This document shows, in pieces, positions 28,105 to 37,497 of a stretch of 64,000 bases of DNA; the first letter of the stretch is position 1; the number at the start of each line of letters is the position of its first letter. Location: contig NZ_LT821240.1 in assembly GCF_900169525.1 (NCBI RefSeq), forward strand, positions 1 to 64,000. The letters run 5' to 3'. The translations under genes were made by a program, and so were the position numbers. Under the pieces are notes generated by a model, which had not been told where the DNA came from, made no database searches, and saw only the letters and a list, made by a program, of their open reading frames with translations. This DNA is from Corynebacterium pacaense. GTDB lineage: Bacteria > Actinomycetota > Actinomycetes > Mycobacteriales > Mycobacteriaceae.

Positions 28105-28110
28105 TATTAT
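28105..28110 (+). promoter_or_regulatory. -10 element of the DUF3046 gene
   Basis: TATTAT ends seven bases before ATG 28118; a leaderless transcript is predicted. It is divergent from bioY with only 79 bases between the two start codons. Confidence 0.55.
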
Positions 28111-28117
28111 CGTTGCC

Positions 28118-28324
28118 ATGCGTCTTTCGGAGTTTCGTCGCTTGGTCGAGGGGGAGTTCGGCCCCATGAAGGGTGAGTGGTTGGCTCATTCCCACGTCCT
28201 CGGTGGGCTGGGTGTGACCGTCAATGAGGCGGTCGAACGGGGCGATGACCTGCGCGAACTCTGGGATCGGATCTGCCTGGACTTTGACGTCCCCGAGGAG
28301 CGGAGGCTGGGTGCGGACGACTGA
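28118..28324 (+). CDS. DUF3046 protein
   Basis: The 68 residue product begins MRLSEFRRLVEGEFGPMKGE and contains HVLGGLGVTVNEAVERGDD, the conserved core of DUF3046, a small actinobacterial family almost always just upstream of recA. Function is unknown; the genetic link to recA suggests a role near DNA repair, which is inference. The in-frame sequence from 28061 covers the bioY operator and is not coding. Confidence 0.88.
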   Translation: MRLSEFRRLVEGEFGPMKGEWLAHSHVLGGLGVTVNEAVERGDDLRELWDRICLDFDVPEERRLGADD

Positions 28325-28353
28325 TACCGCAACCGTCGCTCCAAATTCGAACT

Positions 28354-28376
28354 TCGAACAGTTGTGCGTGTAAACT
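28354..28376 (+). promoter_or_regulatory. recA promoter with LexA (SOS) box
   Basis: TCGAAC-AGTT-GTGCGT (28354-28369) fits the actinobacterial SOS box TCGAAC-N4-GTTCGA in the first half and partly in the second. The -10 TAAACT follows at 28371-28376. The leader is about 170 bases long and contains a 7 bp hairpin (28499-28505 with 28519-28525) just before the ribosome-binding site AAAGGAAAC. Confidence 0.65.
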
Positions 28377-28552
28377 GGCCTGCAACCGCGGGACATGTCC
28401 GGACGACGGTTTAGTGTGGCGGGCATACTCCCACAGATATTTCTTCCCAGACGGAACCCCGGCACCGCCATAGCGGTCTAAGGGATTAAGGCACCAGAGC
28501 GCCGAGCTGAATGGATCTTCGGCGCGGCATGAAAAGGAAACGGTAGAAGCAC

Positions 28553-29674
28553 ATGGCTACAAAAAAGAGCAGCAAAGCCACGAACATCACAGGCGATAAC
28601 CGTCAGAAGGCGCTCGATGCCGCATTGGCGCTCATTGAGAAGGACTTCGGCAAGGGGGCGGTGATGCGTCTCGGCGATGATAACCGGCCACCTATTCAGA
28701 CGATCTCCTCCGGCAACACCGCCATTGACATTGCCCTGGGTATCGGTGGTTTCCCCCGTGGCCGCATCGTGGAAATCTACGGTCCGGAATCATCCGGTAA
28801 GACCACCGTGGCGCTACACGCCATCGCACAGGCGCAGAAGGCCGGCGGTATCGCCGCGTTCATCGACGCGGAGCATGCGCTTGACCCCGATTACGCCGGC
28901 AAGCTCGGGGTGGACACCGACGCTCTGCTGGTTTCGCAGCCGGACACCGGTGAGCAGGCACTGGAGATCGCCGACATGCTCGTCCGCTCCGGTGCCATTG
29001 ACATTATTGTCATCGACTCCGTCGCGGCGCTGACGCCAAAGGCCGAAATCGAGGGAGACATGGGTGATAGCCACGTCGGCCTCCAGGCACGTCTGATGAG
29101 CCAGGCACTGCGAAAGATGACCGGAGCCCTGCACAACTCCGGCACCACCGCTATCTTCATCAACCAGCTCCGGGAGAAGATCGGTGTCATGTTCGGATCC
29201 CCCGAGACCACCACGGGCGGTAAGGCGCTGAAATTCTACGCCTCCGTTCGGTGCGACGTCCGCAGAATCCAGACCCTGAAGGACGGCCAGGACGCAATCG
29301 GTAACCGAACCCGGCTCAAGGTGGTCAAGAACAAGGTCTCCCCACCCTTCAAGATCGCGGAGTTCGACATCATCTACGGGGAGGGTATCTCACGCGAATC
29401 CTCACTGATTGATCTCGCGGTGGACAACGGTGTGATCAAGAAGTCGGGTTCCTGGTTCACCTATGAGGGAGATCAGCTCGGGCAGGGCAAGGAGAAGGTG
29501 CGCCTCTTCCTCAGGGACAATCAGGATCTCGCCGACGAGATCGAGGACAAGATTTACCAGAAGATGGGATTTGGCAAGTACGCAGTCGCAGCGGACCGCC
29601 TGAGCGATGATCCCGTTGAACTGATCCCCAATGTTGATTTCGATGATGAGGATGCCGAGGAGCAGCAGGCATAG
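28553..29674 (+). CDS. recA: Recombinase RecA
   Basis: RecA forms filaments on single-stranded DNA, catalyses strand exchange and triggers LexA self-cleavage. The 373 residue product has Walker [10 protein letters not shown] (residues 77-85), Walker [11 protein letters not shown], loop L1 with [18 protein letters not shown] and loop L2 beginning [14 protein letters not shown]. There is no intein, unlike M. tuberculosis RecA. The ATG follows AAAGGAAAC. recX follows at 34 bases. Confidence 0.98.
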   Translation: MATKKSSKATNITGDNRQKALDAALALIEKDFGKGAVMRLGDDNRPPIQTISSGNTAIDIALGIGGFPRGRIVEIYGPESSGKTTVALHAIAQAQKAGGIAAFIDAEHALDPDYAGKLGVDTDALLVSQPDTGEQALEIADMLVRSGAIDIIVIDSVAALTPKAEIEGDMGDSHVGLQARLMSQALRKMTGALHNSGTTAIFINQLREKIGVMFGSPETTTGGKALKFYASVRCDVRRIQTLKDGQDAIGNRTRLKVVKNKVSPPFKIAEFDIIYGEGISRESSLIDLAVDNGVIKKSGSWFTYEGDQLGQGKEKVRLFLRDNQDLADEIEDKIYQKMGFGKYAVAADRLSDDPVELIPNVDFDDEDAEEQQA

Positions 29675-29708
29675 GGCAGAGGTGGTGATCAGCAAGGAGG
29701 AAACCGAC

Positions 29709-30311
29709 GTGCAGGACATTGATCGAAAGCTCAAGAAACTCAGAGAAGCACTGGTCGACTTCGAGCGCCAACGGTCCACCGCGGGGTCGGGCGGCTTCTT
29801 CGACCACGAGCTGGAGGAGAAGAAGGCCGCGGTGCGCAAGCGGGCACTCCTCCTCTTGGATCAGCGCGCACGTTCACGTCAGGAGCTGCGCAGGCGACTG
29901 CTGGCGCTGGAGTTTGAGGATGCCATCATCGATCTGGTCCTGGATGATCTCGCGAACTCCCGTCTCCTCGATGACCTGAACTTCGCGAGTGAATGGGTCC
30001 GGCAACGGTCGAGCAGGCGCGGTAAGTCCACGCGGGCGCTTGATCGCGAACTACAGGAAAAAGGGGTCTCGGCGCCTACCCGGGAGCGGGCACTGGCGCA
30101 GATCGACCCCGAGGATGAGCGCGGGACGGCGCGTTCCGTCGCCGTGAAGAAGGCGCGCTCGGAGTCGCGGGTCCCCGGAGACAGGGCCGACTACGACAGG
30201 GCACTGCGGCGGGTTGTCGGAGTGCTGGCACGACGCGGTTTCCCGGCAGGGATGTCCATGGACATCGCCAGGGAAGCCCTCGATGAGCGGATCGAACAGC
30301 TGAAACACTAG
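29709..30311 (+). CDS. recX: Regulatory protein RecX
   Basis: RecX binds RecA filaments and limits their activity. The 200 residue product has the three-helix RecX repeats: [41 protein letters not shown] and the later [16 protein letters not shown] region (each quoted in part as seen). The GTG at 29709 is supported by AAGGAGG at 29694-29700. Open sequence further upstream overlaps recA. Confidence 0.92.
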   Translation: MQDIDRKLKKLREALVDFERQRSTAGSGGFFDHELEEKKAAVRKRALLLLDQRARSRQELRRRLLALEFEDAIIDLVLDDLANSRLLDDLNFASEWVRQRSSRRGKSTRALDRELQEKGVSAPTRERALAQIDPEDERGTARSVAVKKARSESRVPGDRADYDRALRRVVGVLARRGFPAGMSMDIAREALDERIEQLKH

Positions 30312-30313
30312 AA

Positions 30314-30341
30314 GAAGCCGGGTGCGGATGCACCCGGCTTC
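30314..30341. terminator. Terminator between recX and gluD
   Basis: GAAGCCGGGTGC (30314-30325) pairs perfectly with GCACCCGGCTTC (30330-30341) over a GGAT tetraloop. It lies between convergent genes and can act in both directions. Confidence 0.8.
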
Positions 30342-30363
30342 ATTGATTTAGAACTTCTCCGGA

Positions 30364-31311
30364 TCAGGACATCCCAGGATTCCTGATCTCCTTGTGATCG
30401 GGATCGTGCCAGTCGACGTTGACGTTGTCCTTGGTTTCCAGGCCCTGGTCGGGCATTTCTGGCACCGCGGCGACAATGTTCTTACGGGCGCGACCCGCGC
30501 GCAGCTGACGTTCAATGCGCTGCGCGAATGTGGTCAGGGCGAAGTTGATCAGGATCATGATTACGGCGACCACCACGAGCGAGGCGAGGTAGTTGCGGTT
30601 GGCGGAGGCGGACTGGATGCCCGAGCGCACGACCTCGATGTATCCGATCTGGTAGCCGAGCGCGGAGTCCTTGAGCGCGATCACCATCTGTGCGATCAGA
30701 GCCGGAAGCATGGCCGCGACCGCCTGTGGCAGCAGGATCGACCAGGTGGTCTGTCGCGAGGACATTCCCAGGGCGATCGAGGCCTCCTTTTGCCCGCGCG
30801 GGAGGGAGGAGATACCCGAACGCAGAATCTCAGCGATCACCGAGCCGTTGTACATGGTCAGACCGAAAACCACCGCGGCGAAGGCGAGCTGACTTGAGGG
30901 AACGAGCGCGTAACGGGCGAAGAGCTGGTAGGCGAAGATCATCAGAATCAGCACCGGGATGGCCCTGAAGGTCTCGATGACCACCGCACAGACCCAACGC
31001 AGGGTTCTGATCTCCGAGATGCGGCCGAGTCCGAGCAGCGTACCCATCACCAGGGCGAGCAGCACGGAGGCGATGGCCGCCTTCAGGGTACCCCAGAGGC
31101 CGGGCAGGATATAGGTGGTCCAGGTCTGTGACTTGATGAAGGGCGTCCACTTGGCGGCCTCGAGCTGGCCGTTGCCGTGCAGAATGTTCAGTGCCCAGGC
31201 CGCGATGGCGAGGGCCACCACCAGGGTGGCGACGGTGATGATGCGGTTGAAGCGCCTGGCCTTGGGGCCGGGTGCGTCGTAGAGAACTGTTGCGCGTACT
31301 GAGGATGACAT
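30364..31311 (-). CDS. gluD: Glutamate ABC transporter permease GluD
   Basis: GluD is one of two permeases of the GluABCD glutamate importer. The 315 residue product has a polar N-terminus, about five membrane segments and the HisM-type EAA loop around [22 protein letters not shown] (about residues 181-200). The C-terminal 40 residues are charged and disordered. The start is directly adjacent to the gluC stop, with no gap. Confidence 0.95.
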   Translation of the reverse strand: MSSSVRATVLYDAPGPKARRFNRIITVATLVVALAIAAWALNILHGNGQLEAAKWTPFIKSQTWTTYILPGLWGTLKAAIASVLLALVMGTLLGLGRISEIRTLRWVCAVVIETFRAIPVLILMIFAYQLFARYALVPSSQLAFAAVVFGLTMYNGSVIAEILRSGISSLPRGQKEASIALGMSSRQTTWSILLPQAVAAMLPALIAQMVIALKDSALGYQIGYIEVVRSGIQSASANRNYLASLVVVAVIMILINFALTTFAQRIERQLRAGRARKNIVAAVPEMPDQGLETKDNVNVDWHDPDHKEIRNPGMS

Positions 31312-31998
31312 CTACTTCTTCACCGCCAATCGATCGGAGAGCTTGCCCAGGCCGAGGCCCATGGGCAGCGTGAGAATCATGAAGCCGATGGCGAAGACAC
31401 CGAAGACAACGAACAGCATGTTGGCGTGGTTCTCGATAGTGGACTTCATGAGCAGGGAGGCCTCGGCGACACCGATCACCGAGGCGATGGTGGTGTTCTT
31501 GGTCAGGGCGATCAGCGTGTTGCCCAGGGGCACGATCGCCGCGCGCACAGCCTGGGGGAGGATGATCGTGCGGAAGATATCGGAGAATCCGAGGCCCAGC
31601 GAGCGGGCAGCCTCAGCCTGCCCGAAGTGCACAGTATTGATACCCGAGCGCAGGGACTCGGCGACGAAGGCCGAGGTGTAGATGATGAAGCCGAGCACCG
31701 CCAGTCGGAAGTTGTTATCCGCCAGGAAGGTCGGGCTTCCCTGCGTGGCCAGGGCGAGACCGAGATTCTGATACAAGCCGAAGGAGCAGAAGAGAACGAC
31801 CAGAGTCAGGGGCGTGTTGCGCACGACATTGATGTAGCTCGTCGCCAGCGTCCTGAGAATCTTGACGGGGGATACCCGCATCGCGGTGAGGATGGTGCCA
31901 AGGATGACGGCGCCAATTGCGGAGAGAAAGGTGAGTTTGATGGTCACCCAGAAGGCTGGCAGTAGCGACGGACCAAGATCCGCCCACAGTGTACTCAT
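31312..31998 (-). CDS. gluC: Glutamate ABC transporter permease GluC
   Basis: GluC is the second permease. The 228 residue product has about five membrane segments and the EAA loop EAARSLGLGFSDIFRTIILP (about residues 132-151). It starts MSTLWADLGPSLLPAFWVTI. It follows gluB after 179 bases that include a strong hairpin, so its level may differ from that of the binding protein. Confidence 0.95.
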   Translation of the reverse strand: MSTLWADLGPSLLPAFWVTIKLTFLSAIGAVILGTILTAMRVSPVKILRTLATSYINVVRNTPLTLVVLFCSFGLYQNLGLALATQGSPTFLADNNFRLAVLGFIIYTSAFVAESLRSGINTVHFGQAEAARSLGLGFSDIFRTIILPQAVRAAIVPLGNTLIALTKNTTIASVIGVAEASLLMKSTIENHANMLFVVFGVFAIGFMILTLPMGLGLGKLSDRLAVKK

Positions 31999-32094
31999 GG
32001 GGTGGTTCTCCTCGTGAAGTTAAAAGGTGTGTGAATGCCGGCCGGGGCCGAAGGGGAGGGCTGCCACCGGAAGAACAGGGAGCCGCCGTTCGGG

Positions 32095-32121
32095 GCGGCG
32101 CCACCTACCTCGGTGCGCCGC
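32095..32121 (-). terminator. Attenuating or stabilising hairpin between gluB and gluC
   Basis: GCGGCG plus CACC (32095-32105, with one bulged C) pairs with GGTGCGCCGC (32112-32121). It stands in the gluB-gluC gap of the minus-strand operon, has no T-tract, and could cause partial termination or protect the gluB message. Confidence 0.5.
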
Positions 32122-32177
32122 GCCGGACCTCCTCCAATCCCGCCGGACCTGCACGGGATGACGGCCGCGACGGGAAA

Positions 32178-33059
32178 TCAGCTGTTGAGGAAGGAGAGGT
32201 CGCCCGGGGTGCCCTCTTCAACCACGACGGAGTCCTGGCCGAGGTTGTCGGTGAGGAACCGCTGGAAGGAACCATCGGCGTACATGCGCTCGAGAGCGGC
32301 GTTGACGGCGTCGGTGGCCTCCTGGTCATCCTTCTTCAGGCCGATTCCGTAGTACTCGTTGGTGAAGGGCTTACCGTCCTTCTCCATCTCCACCACCCTG
32401 AAGTCACCCTCGTACTGCTGGGAGTAGCCGAAGAGAATGGTTGCGTCCGTGGTCATCGCGTCGACGTTGCCCTGGTTGAGCGCCTCGACGCAGGAGGAGT
32501 AGGTGTCGTACTCCTGCAGCTGGACACCGGGGAGGACATCCTTGACCTTCTGCGCAGGGGTGGAACCGGACACCGAACAAAGGATCAGGCCACCGGCGAG
32601 ATCGTCGAGGGTGCTGATGCGCTCGTCCGCGGCCCTGACCAGCAGCGCCTGGTGGGTAAGCAGGTAGGGTCCACCAAAGTTGACGGTCTCGGAGCGTCCC
32701 GCGTTGATGGAGTACGTGGCGGCGATCAGGTCAACCTCACCGTTTTGGATCAGGGTCTCGCGCTGTGCGGAGGGGGTTTCCCGCCATTCGATCTCCGGGT
32801 GCTCCCAACCCTTGTCATCGGCGATGGAGTTGACAACGTAGGTCGCGACATCGACGTCGAGCCCGCTCATGGTGTTGTCGGGGTTGCGCAGGCCGAGTCC
32901 AGGCTGATCAAACTTGGTGCCCAGGTTTACCGATCCGGATTCGATCGAGGCGAGAAGTCCGTCTCCGCCGCTGCTGCCACAGGCGGTGAGTGTCATTCCG
33001 GACAGGGCCGCCGCGGTGACGGCTGCGGCGATGCGGACCGAGGTGCGTTTGGTGGTCAT
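32178..33059 (-). CDS. gluB: Glutamate-binding lipoprotein GluB
   Basis: GluB is the solute-binding protein of the importer, anchored outside the membrane. The 293 residue product has a lipoprotein signal with lipobox LTAC (Cys near residue 27) and a family 3 periplasmic-binding fold, including GLDVDVATYVV and the middle INAGRSETVNFGGPYL. The ATG (complement of 33057-33059) has AAGGAGC upstream; the longer frame to 33242 lies inside gluA. Normal length. Confidence 0.96.
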   Translation of the reverse strand: MTTKRTSVRIAAAVTAAALSGMTLTACGSSGGDGLLASIESGSVNLGTKFDQPGLGLRNPDNTMSGLDVDVATYVVNSIADDKGWEHPEIEWRETPSAQRETLIQNGEVDLIAATYSINAGRSETVNFGGPYLLTHQALLVRAADERISTLDDLAGGLILCSVSGSTPAQKVKDVLPGVQLQEYDTYSSCVEALNQGNVDAMTTDATILFGYSQQYEGDFRVVEMEKDGKPFTNEYYGIGLKKDDQEATDAVNAALERMYADGSFQRFLTDNLGQDSVVVEEGTPGDLSFLNS

Positions 33060-33126
33060 GTGGTGCTCCTTGAGGATTGTCGGGTTACCGGGGTCGCCGG
33101 TGGAAATAGTGGTCTCCGGTGGATGG

Positions 33127-33879
33127 CTAATGGGCGAGGATCTTGCCCAGGAAGTCCTTCGCCCTGGCGGACTGGGGATTGGTGAAGAAGGAGTCCGGCT
33201 CGGTGTCCTCCACGATGGCGCCATCGGCCATGAACAGGACACGATCGGCCGCCTTGCGGGCGAAGCCCATCTCGTGGGTCACGCACACCATGGTCATGCC
33301 CTCCTTGGCCAGGCTGGACATCACGTCGAGGACCTCGTTGACCATTTCGGGGTCAAGTGCCGAGGTCGGTTCGTCGAAAAGCATGATCTTGGGATTCATC
33401 GCCAGCGCACGGGCGATGGCCACGCGCTGCTGCTGGCCACCGGACAGCTGGGCGGGGTATTTGTCCGCCTGATTTGCGATTCCGACGCGGTCCAGCAGCT
33501 TCATGGCAAGATCGTGGGCTTCAGATTTCTTCAGCTTTCGCACCTTGATGGGGGCAAGCGAGACGTTGTCCTTGATCGTCAGGTGCGGAAAAAGGTTGAA
33601 GGACTGAAAGACCATCCCGACGTCGGCCCGGATCTTTGCCAGACCCTTGCCTTCCTCGGGAAGCAGGACGCCGTCAATTTCGATGGTTCCCTGCTCGATG
33701 GTCTCCAGGCGGTTAATCGTCCGGCACAATGTCGATTTACCCGACCCCGAGGGACCGAGCACGACAACGACCTGACCTTTGGGGACCTCAAGATTAATGT
33801 CCTTCAGTGCCTGAAAGTCATCGAAGAACTTCTGTACGTCCGTCATCTTGATCATCGGTGAATCTGTGGTCTGCGTCAT
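33127..33879 (-). CDS. gluA: Glutamate ABC transporter ATPase GluA
   Basis: GluA is the ATPase of the importer. It has Walker [10 protein letters not shown], signature [11 protein letters not shown], Walker [14 protein letters not shown] and switch CVTHEMGF. The start is ambiguous. ATG at 33855 (MIKMTDVQ) gives 242 residues, the length known for C. glutamicum GluA. ATG at 33879 ([12 protein letters not shown]) gives 250 residues and lies six bases after a -10 TATGAT (complement of 33886-33891), so a leaderless transcript would begin there. Neither has a Shine-Dalgarno sequence. I annotate the upstream start. First gene of gluABCD. Confidence 0.93.
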   Translation of the reverse strand: MTQTTDSPMIKMTDVQKFFDDFQALKDINLEVPKGQVVVVLGPSGSGKSTLCRTINRLETIEQGTIEIDGVLLPEEGKGLAKIRADVGMVFQSFNLFPHLTIKDNVSLAPIKVRKLKKSEAHDLAMKLLDRVGIANQADKYPAQLSGGQQQRVAIARALAMNPKIMLFDEPTSALDPEMVNEVLDVMSSLAKEGMTMVCVTHEMGFARKAADRVLFMADGAIVEDTEPDSFFTNPQSARAKDFLGKILAH

Positions 33880-34020
33880 GTCAGAATCATAAATCACACT
33901 TAGTGCCGAACTGTTCCGTTTCTGTGAATGTGTCCAATTTGCAATCAAATCCATGCCTAAAACAGGAGAAACCCCAGGGGTGTGGGGGTGAAGGTAGGGG
34001 GTATTAAACCGTGCACAGCC

Positions 34021-34036
34021 GGAATATATCGATAGT
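34021..34036 (-). promoter_or_regulatory. Possible AmtR-like site upstream of gluA
   Basis: On the minus strand ACTATCGATATATTCC has the first half of the AmtR consensus (CTAT-N6-ATAG) but only a partial second half. C. glutamicum gluABCD is under AmtR nitrogen control, which motivates the call. It lies about 140 bases before the predicted gluA start. Confidence 0.3.
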
Positions 34037-34074
34037 ACAACAGGTAAATTTTGCTAAGTCTTCGCTGATTGGAC

Positions 34075-34109
34075 GTTACCGGGGCACCGATCGACGACGC
34101 GCCGGTAAC
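34075..34109. repeat. Inverted repeat in the gluA-miaB gap
   Basis: GTTACCGG (34075-34082) and CCGGTAAC (34102-34109) are a perfect inverted repeat with a 19 base spacer, located 60-100 bases before the miaB start. It may be an operator or a hairpin; the wide spacing favours a DNA site. Confidence 0.35.
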
Positions 34110-34157
34110 AGATGCGGGCGGACGGGAAGCCGTTTATGACACCCGGTCCAACCCCGA

Positions 34158-34163
34158 TACAAT
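34158..34163 (+). promoter_or_regulatory. -10 element of miaB
   Basis: TACAAT ends eight bases before GTG 34172; no ribosome-binding site is present, predicting a leaderless mRNA. Confidence 0.5.
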
Positions 34164-34171
34164 GTGCTTCC

Positions 34172-35752
34172 GTGACGCAGCAACTCAATATCCCGCAGAC
34201 TGGCCTTCAATCGAACCCCCGACCTGAGCCGGATACGGTCGGCGCCGCTGCCCGCACTTACGAGGTGCGCACCTTTGGCTGCCAGATGAACGTCCACGAC
34301 TCCGAGCGACTGTCCGGTCTGCTCGAAGAGGCCGGCTATGTGCCATCCGATGAGCACGGCACGCCCGATCTGATCGTGTTCAACACCTGTGCGGTCCGTG
34401 AGAACGCGGACATGAAGCTCTACGGAACCCTTGGAAATCTCCGGGCCGTGAAGCAGGAGCATCCCGGCATGCAGATCGCCGTCGGGGGATGTCTCGCACA
34501 GAAGGACAAGGACACGGTGGTGAAGAAGGCACCCTGGGTCGACGTGGTCTTCGGAACACACAACATAGGATCCCTTCCGACCCTCCTGGAGCGCGCCGCC
34601 CACAACAGCAGGGCGGAGGTGGAGATCGTCGACTCCCTCGAGCAGTTCCCCTCGGTGCTCCCCGCCAAGCGGGAATCCGCCTATGCGGGCTGGGTCAGTG
34701 TGTCGGTCGGCTGCAACAACACCTGCACCTTCTGTATCGTCCCCTCGCTGCGTGGAAAGGAGCAGGACCGACGCCCGGGTGAAATCCTCGCCGAGGTCCG
34801 AGCACTGGTGGAGCAGGGGGTCAGTGAGATCACCCTGCTGGGTCAAAACGTCAACGCCTACGGTGTGAACTTCGTCGATCCCGGACTCGAGCGGGACCGT
34901 TCGGCTTTCTCCAAACTCCTCCGGGCCTGCGGAGAGATCGAGGGACTGGAAAGGGTCAGATTCACCAGCCCCCACCCCGCGGAGTTCACTGCCGACGTGA
35001 TTGACGCGATGGCGGAGACGCCGAACATCTGCCCGCAGCTGCACATGCCCCTGCAATCGGGATCCGACAGGATCCTCAGGAACATGCGCAGGTCCTACCG
35101 CTCCGGGAAGTTCCTGGGGATCCTGGACAAGGTCCGCGCGAAGATTCCGCACGCCTCAATCACCACCGACATCATCGTCGGATTCCCAGGGGAGACCGAG
35201 GAGGATTTCCAGGCCACGCTCGACGTGGTGGAGCGGGCCCGATTCACCTCCGCCTACACCTTCCAGTACAGTCCCCGTCCCGGCACCCCGGCCGCCGATT
35301 ACGTTGACCAGATTCCCAAAGAGGTCGTTCAGGAACGCTATGAGCGCCTCATGGCCATCCAGGAACGGGTGTGCGAGGAGGAGAACCGCGCACTGATCGG
35401 CAACCGGGTCGAGCTGCTCGTGCAGGCTGGGGGCGGCCGCAAGAACATTGCCACCAAACGCATGACGGGCAGGGCGCGGGACGGCAGACTTGTTCACTTC
35501 GCCCCCGAGGGTGGGATCGATTCCCAGATCCGCCCGGGTGACGTGGTGGAGGTCCGGGTCACCGATGCCAAGCCCCACTTCCTCATCGCCGACGCCGGAG
35601 TGCTCTCCCACCGGCGCACCCGGGCGGGGGACAACTCCGAAATCGGCAGGACGCCGACCACCGCACCGATCGGCATCGGCCTGGGACTGCCGGGCATCGG
35701 CGCTCCCCGGGTGGGCGGGCCGGAGGATTCGGCCTGCTGCTCCACGCGCTGA
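34172..35752 (+). CDS. miaB: tRNA-2-methylthio-N6-dimethylallyladenosine synthase
   Basis: MiaB is a radical-SAM methylthiotransferase acting on i6A37 of tRNA, downstream of MiaA, which is encoded 5 kb away. The 526 residue product has the N-terminal MTTase domain ([13 protein letters not shown]), the radical-SAM cysteines in [11 protein letters not shown] (near residues 187-197) and a C-terminal TRAM domain. The last 50 residues are a non-conserved tail. GTG 34172 is chosen from the promoter and N-terminus [13 protein letters not shown]; in-frame ATG 34112 would lie in the inverted repeat region. Confidence 0.96.
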   Translation: MTQQLNIPQTGLQSNPRPEPDTVGAAARTYEVRTFGCQMNVHDSERLSGLLEEAGYVPSDEHGTPDLIVFNTCAVRENADMKLYGTLGNLRAVKQEHPGMQIAVGGCLAQKDKDTVVKKAPWVDVVFGTHNIGSLPTLLERAAHNSRAEVEIVDSLEQFPSVLPAKRESAYAGWVSVSVGCNNTCTFCIVPSLRGKEQDRRPGEILAEVRALVEQGVSEITLLGQNVNAYGVNFVDPGLERDRSAFSKLLRACGEIEGLERVRFTSPHPAEFTADVIDAMAETPNICPQLHMPLQSGSDRILRNMRRSYRSGKFLGILDKVRAKIPHASITTDIIVGFPGETEEDFQATLDVVERARFTSAYTFQYSPRPGTPAADYVDQIPKEVVQERYERLMAIQERVCEEENRALIGNRVELLVQAGGGRKNIATKRMTGRARDGRLVHFAPEGGIDSQIRPGDVVEVRVTDAKPHFLIADAGVLSHRRTRAGDNSEIGRTPTTAPIGIGLGLPGIGAPRVGGPEDSACCSTR

Positions 35753-35806
35753 GCAGGCTAGGATGAGCGGGGGCCGGAAAACAACTCCAGAGATGAGCGA
35801 AGTGCA

Positions 35807-36469
35807 GTGAGTGATAAGAAACTGAGCGGCCGGGAACTGGCCGAGTTGGAGAAGGAAGCCGCGAAGACCCTGGACCTCGGGTCACGGAAGTGGTATCTCA
35901 TCGCCGGTGTGGCACTGTTTCTCCTGGCGCTGGTGCTGCCGCACATCCGCGGGGTGATGGGCTGGCAGATACTCTTCCTCACCGACACCGCGTCGAATGC
36001 CGGGATTCGGCTCGCGGAGTACGTCTTCTACTGGTTGGGCACCATCGGCGTGGTGGCCTTCAGCCTGGGCACCGTGGTGTTCCGGAAGACCTGGATGTCC
36101 TACATTGCCTGGATCTTCTCCTGCGTGACACTGGTCTACGCGGTCTTCGCCACCTGGATGCGGCAGACCTCGACGGGAACCGATGTCACGGTGATCAACA
36201 TCGGGATGCTGGTGGCCATCATCGCGGCGGTCTGCGCGGTGTGGGGACTGTCCGGGGTGATCCTCGCACGAAGCGATCGTCAGCAGGAGGTTGCGCAATT
36301 GCGCGCCGCCAATGATGACCTCGATACCGTTGCGGAGGCGCAGCGGGAGCTGCTGAAGAGTCAGCAGCACGATTCCGGTGACAATCCGCTGCTTGTCGAC
36401 GACCGGCGGGCACGTGCCGCGCAAAGGCACCAACCGGAACCGCCCTCAAAGGAGGAGGGGGAGAACTAG
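35807..36469 (+). CDS. Conserved membrane protein (Rv2732c-like)
   Basis: The 220 residue product has a cytoplasmic N-terminus, four hydrophobic segments (roughly residues 30-150) and a charged C-terminal coiled-coil-like tail. It resembles the mycobacterial protein encoded directly after miaB. No catalytic motif is visible and the function is unknown. The start is GTG at 35807 with weak upstream signals. It converges with the GNAT gene; the two coding regions overlap by four bases at their stops. Confidence 0.8.
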   Translation: MSDKKLSGRELAELEKEAAKTLDLGSRKWYLIAGVALFLLALVLPHIRGVMGWQILFLTDTASNAGIRLAEYVFYWLGTIGVVAFSLGTVVFRKTWMSYIAWIFSCVTLVYAVFATWMRQTSTGTDVTVINIGMLVAIIAAVCAVWGLSGVILARSDRQQEVAQLRAANDDLDTVAEAQRELLKSQQHDSGDNPLLVDDRRARAAQRHQPEPPSKEEGEN

Positions 36470-37494
36470 CTCCTCTTCTCCCACAGGGTGGTTCTGGACA
36501 GCTCCCGGGCACCGAGGGCGCGATTGACCGCCAGCATGGCAGGATTATCCACCGCGTTCGAGGTCGCCACCCGGTTGATCTCGGGAAAGCGCTCGTGTAG
36601 CAGACTCATGCAGGAGAGTTTGATCGCGGTGCCGAGTCCCCGCCCCCGCATCCTGGGATGGACGATGGTCAAGCCCTGCTCCGCGGCGCCGGGGTTGGCG
36701 CCGGGCGGAATCGAGATCGATGAGGTGGCGACCACGCCGGAACCGTCGCTGAAGTAGACGCTGACCAGCCCGGTGCCACTGCGTGCGATGCGCTCGGCCT
36801 GTTCGGCCAGCCGATCGGCGGACCACGGTGCCGCAGCGGTGCTCAATGCCCCATGGGGGACGTCGGTGGATGCGATGGTCTGCAGCTCCACCTGGCCGTC
36901 GATCAGCTCCGCCGGAATCCCGGTCCCCACCACACGGTGCACCCGGAGGCCCTCCGGCCCAAAATCGGTCGAAACCACCGGAAGAATCTGCTGGATCTCC
37001 TCATGGGCGAGCACGTAACCCCTTTCGACGAGGACCAGGCAGTGGTCGCAGCCGTGTCCGGAGCTTCCCGCCGGATGCATGTGGGCCGTGTGGAGCACCG
37101 ACCTCAGCCAGGGGGCCTGCGCGGCCCGCCACTGTCCGTGGTCGAGCAGTGCCCCGAGCAGTTCCCTGGCCCCGGCTTCCATGGGCTGGCCGGGAAGTGG
37201 TTGGAAACCGGCGTCCAGGACCACCTCGAGCGATGCGGTGGTGGGGTCGTCGACAAGCGGAAGGGATACCCTCACCCATCCGGCCGGATCACCCCTCTGA
37301 TCGAGGGCGGTATCGAGCAGGGACCTCGATTCGGAGCTGCCGAGGAGATCGTCGGTGACGCGTTCAACGGAGACCGAAACATCCCTGTCCCCGGTGGTTT
37401 CCTGGGCGGCCAGATTCGCCATGAACACAAATTCACGGAGGGCCTCCGGAGGTTCACCGCCGGAAACCGGGATCGTGACCTCCTCAAATCGCAC
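36466..37494 (-). CDS. GNAT-family N-acetyltransferase, two-domain
   Basis: The 342 residue product has a C-terminal GNAT domain with the acetyl-CoA motif HPRMRGRGLGTAIKL (about residues 281-295) and the following NRVATSNAVDNPAMLAVNRALG. The N-terminal half looks like a second, diverged GNAT-like fold without a clear acetyl-CoA loop. The substrate is unknown. It is encoded four bases after the DUF349 gene and is probably co-transcribed with it. Confidence 0.8.
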   Translation of the reverse strand: MRFEEVTIPVSGGEPPEALREFVFMANLAAQETTGDRDVSVSVERVTDDLLGSSESRSLLDTALDQRGDPAGWVRVSLPLVDDPTTASLEVVLDAGFQPLPGQPMEAGARELLGALLDHGQWRAAQAPWLRSVLHTAHMHPAGSSGHGCDHCLVLVERGYVLAHEEIQQILPVVSTDFGPEGLRVHRVVGTGIPAELIDGQVELQTIASTDVPHGALSTAAAPWSADRLAEQAERIARSGTGLVSVYFSDGSGVVATSSISIPPGANPGAAEQGLTIVHPRMRGRGLGTAIKLSCMSLLHERFPEINRVATSNAVDNPAMLAVNRALGARELSRTTLWEKRS

Positions 37495-37497
37495 GGC

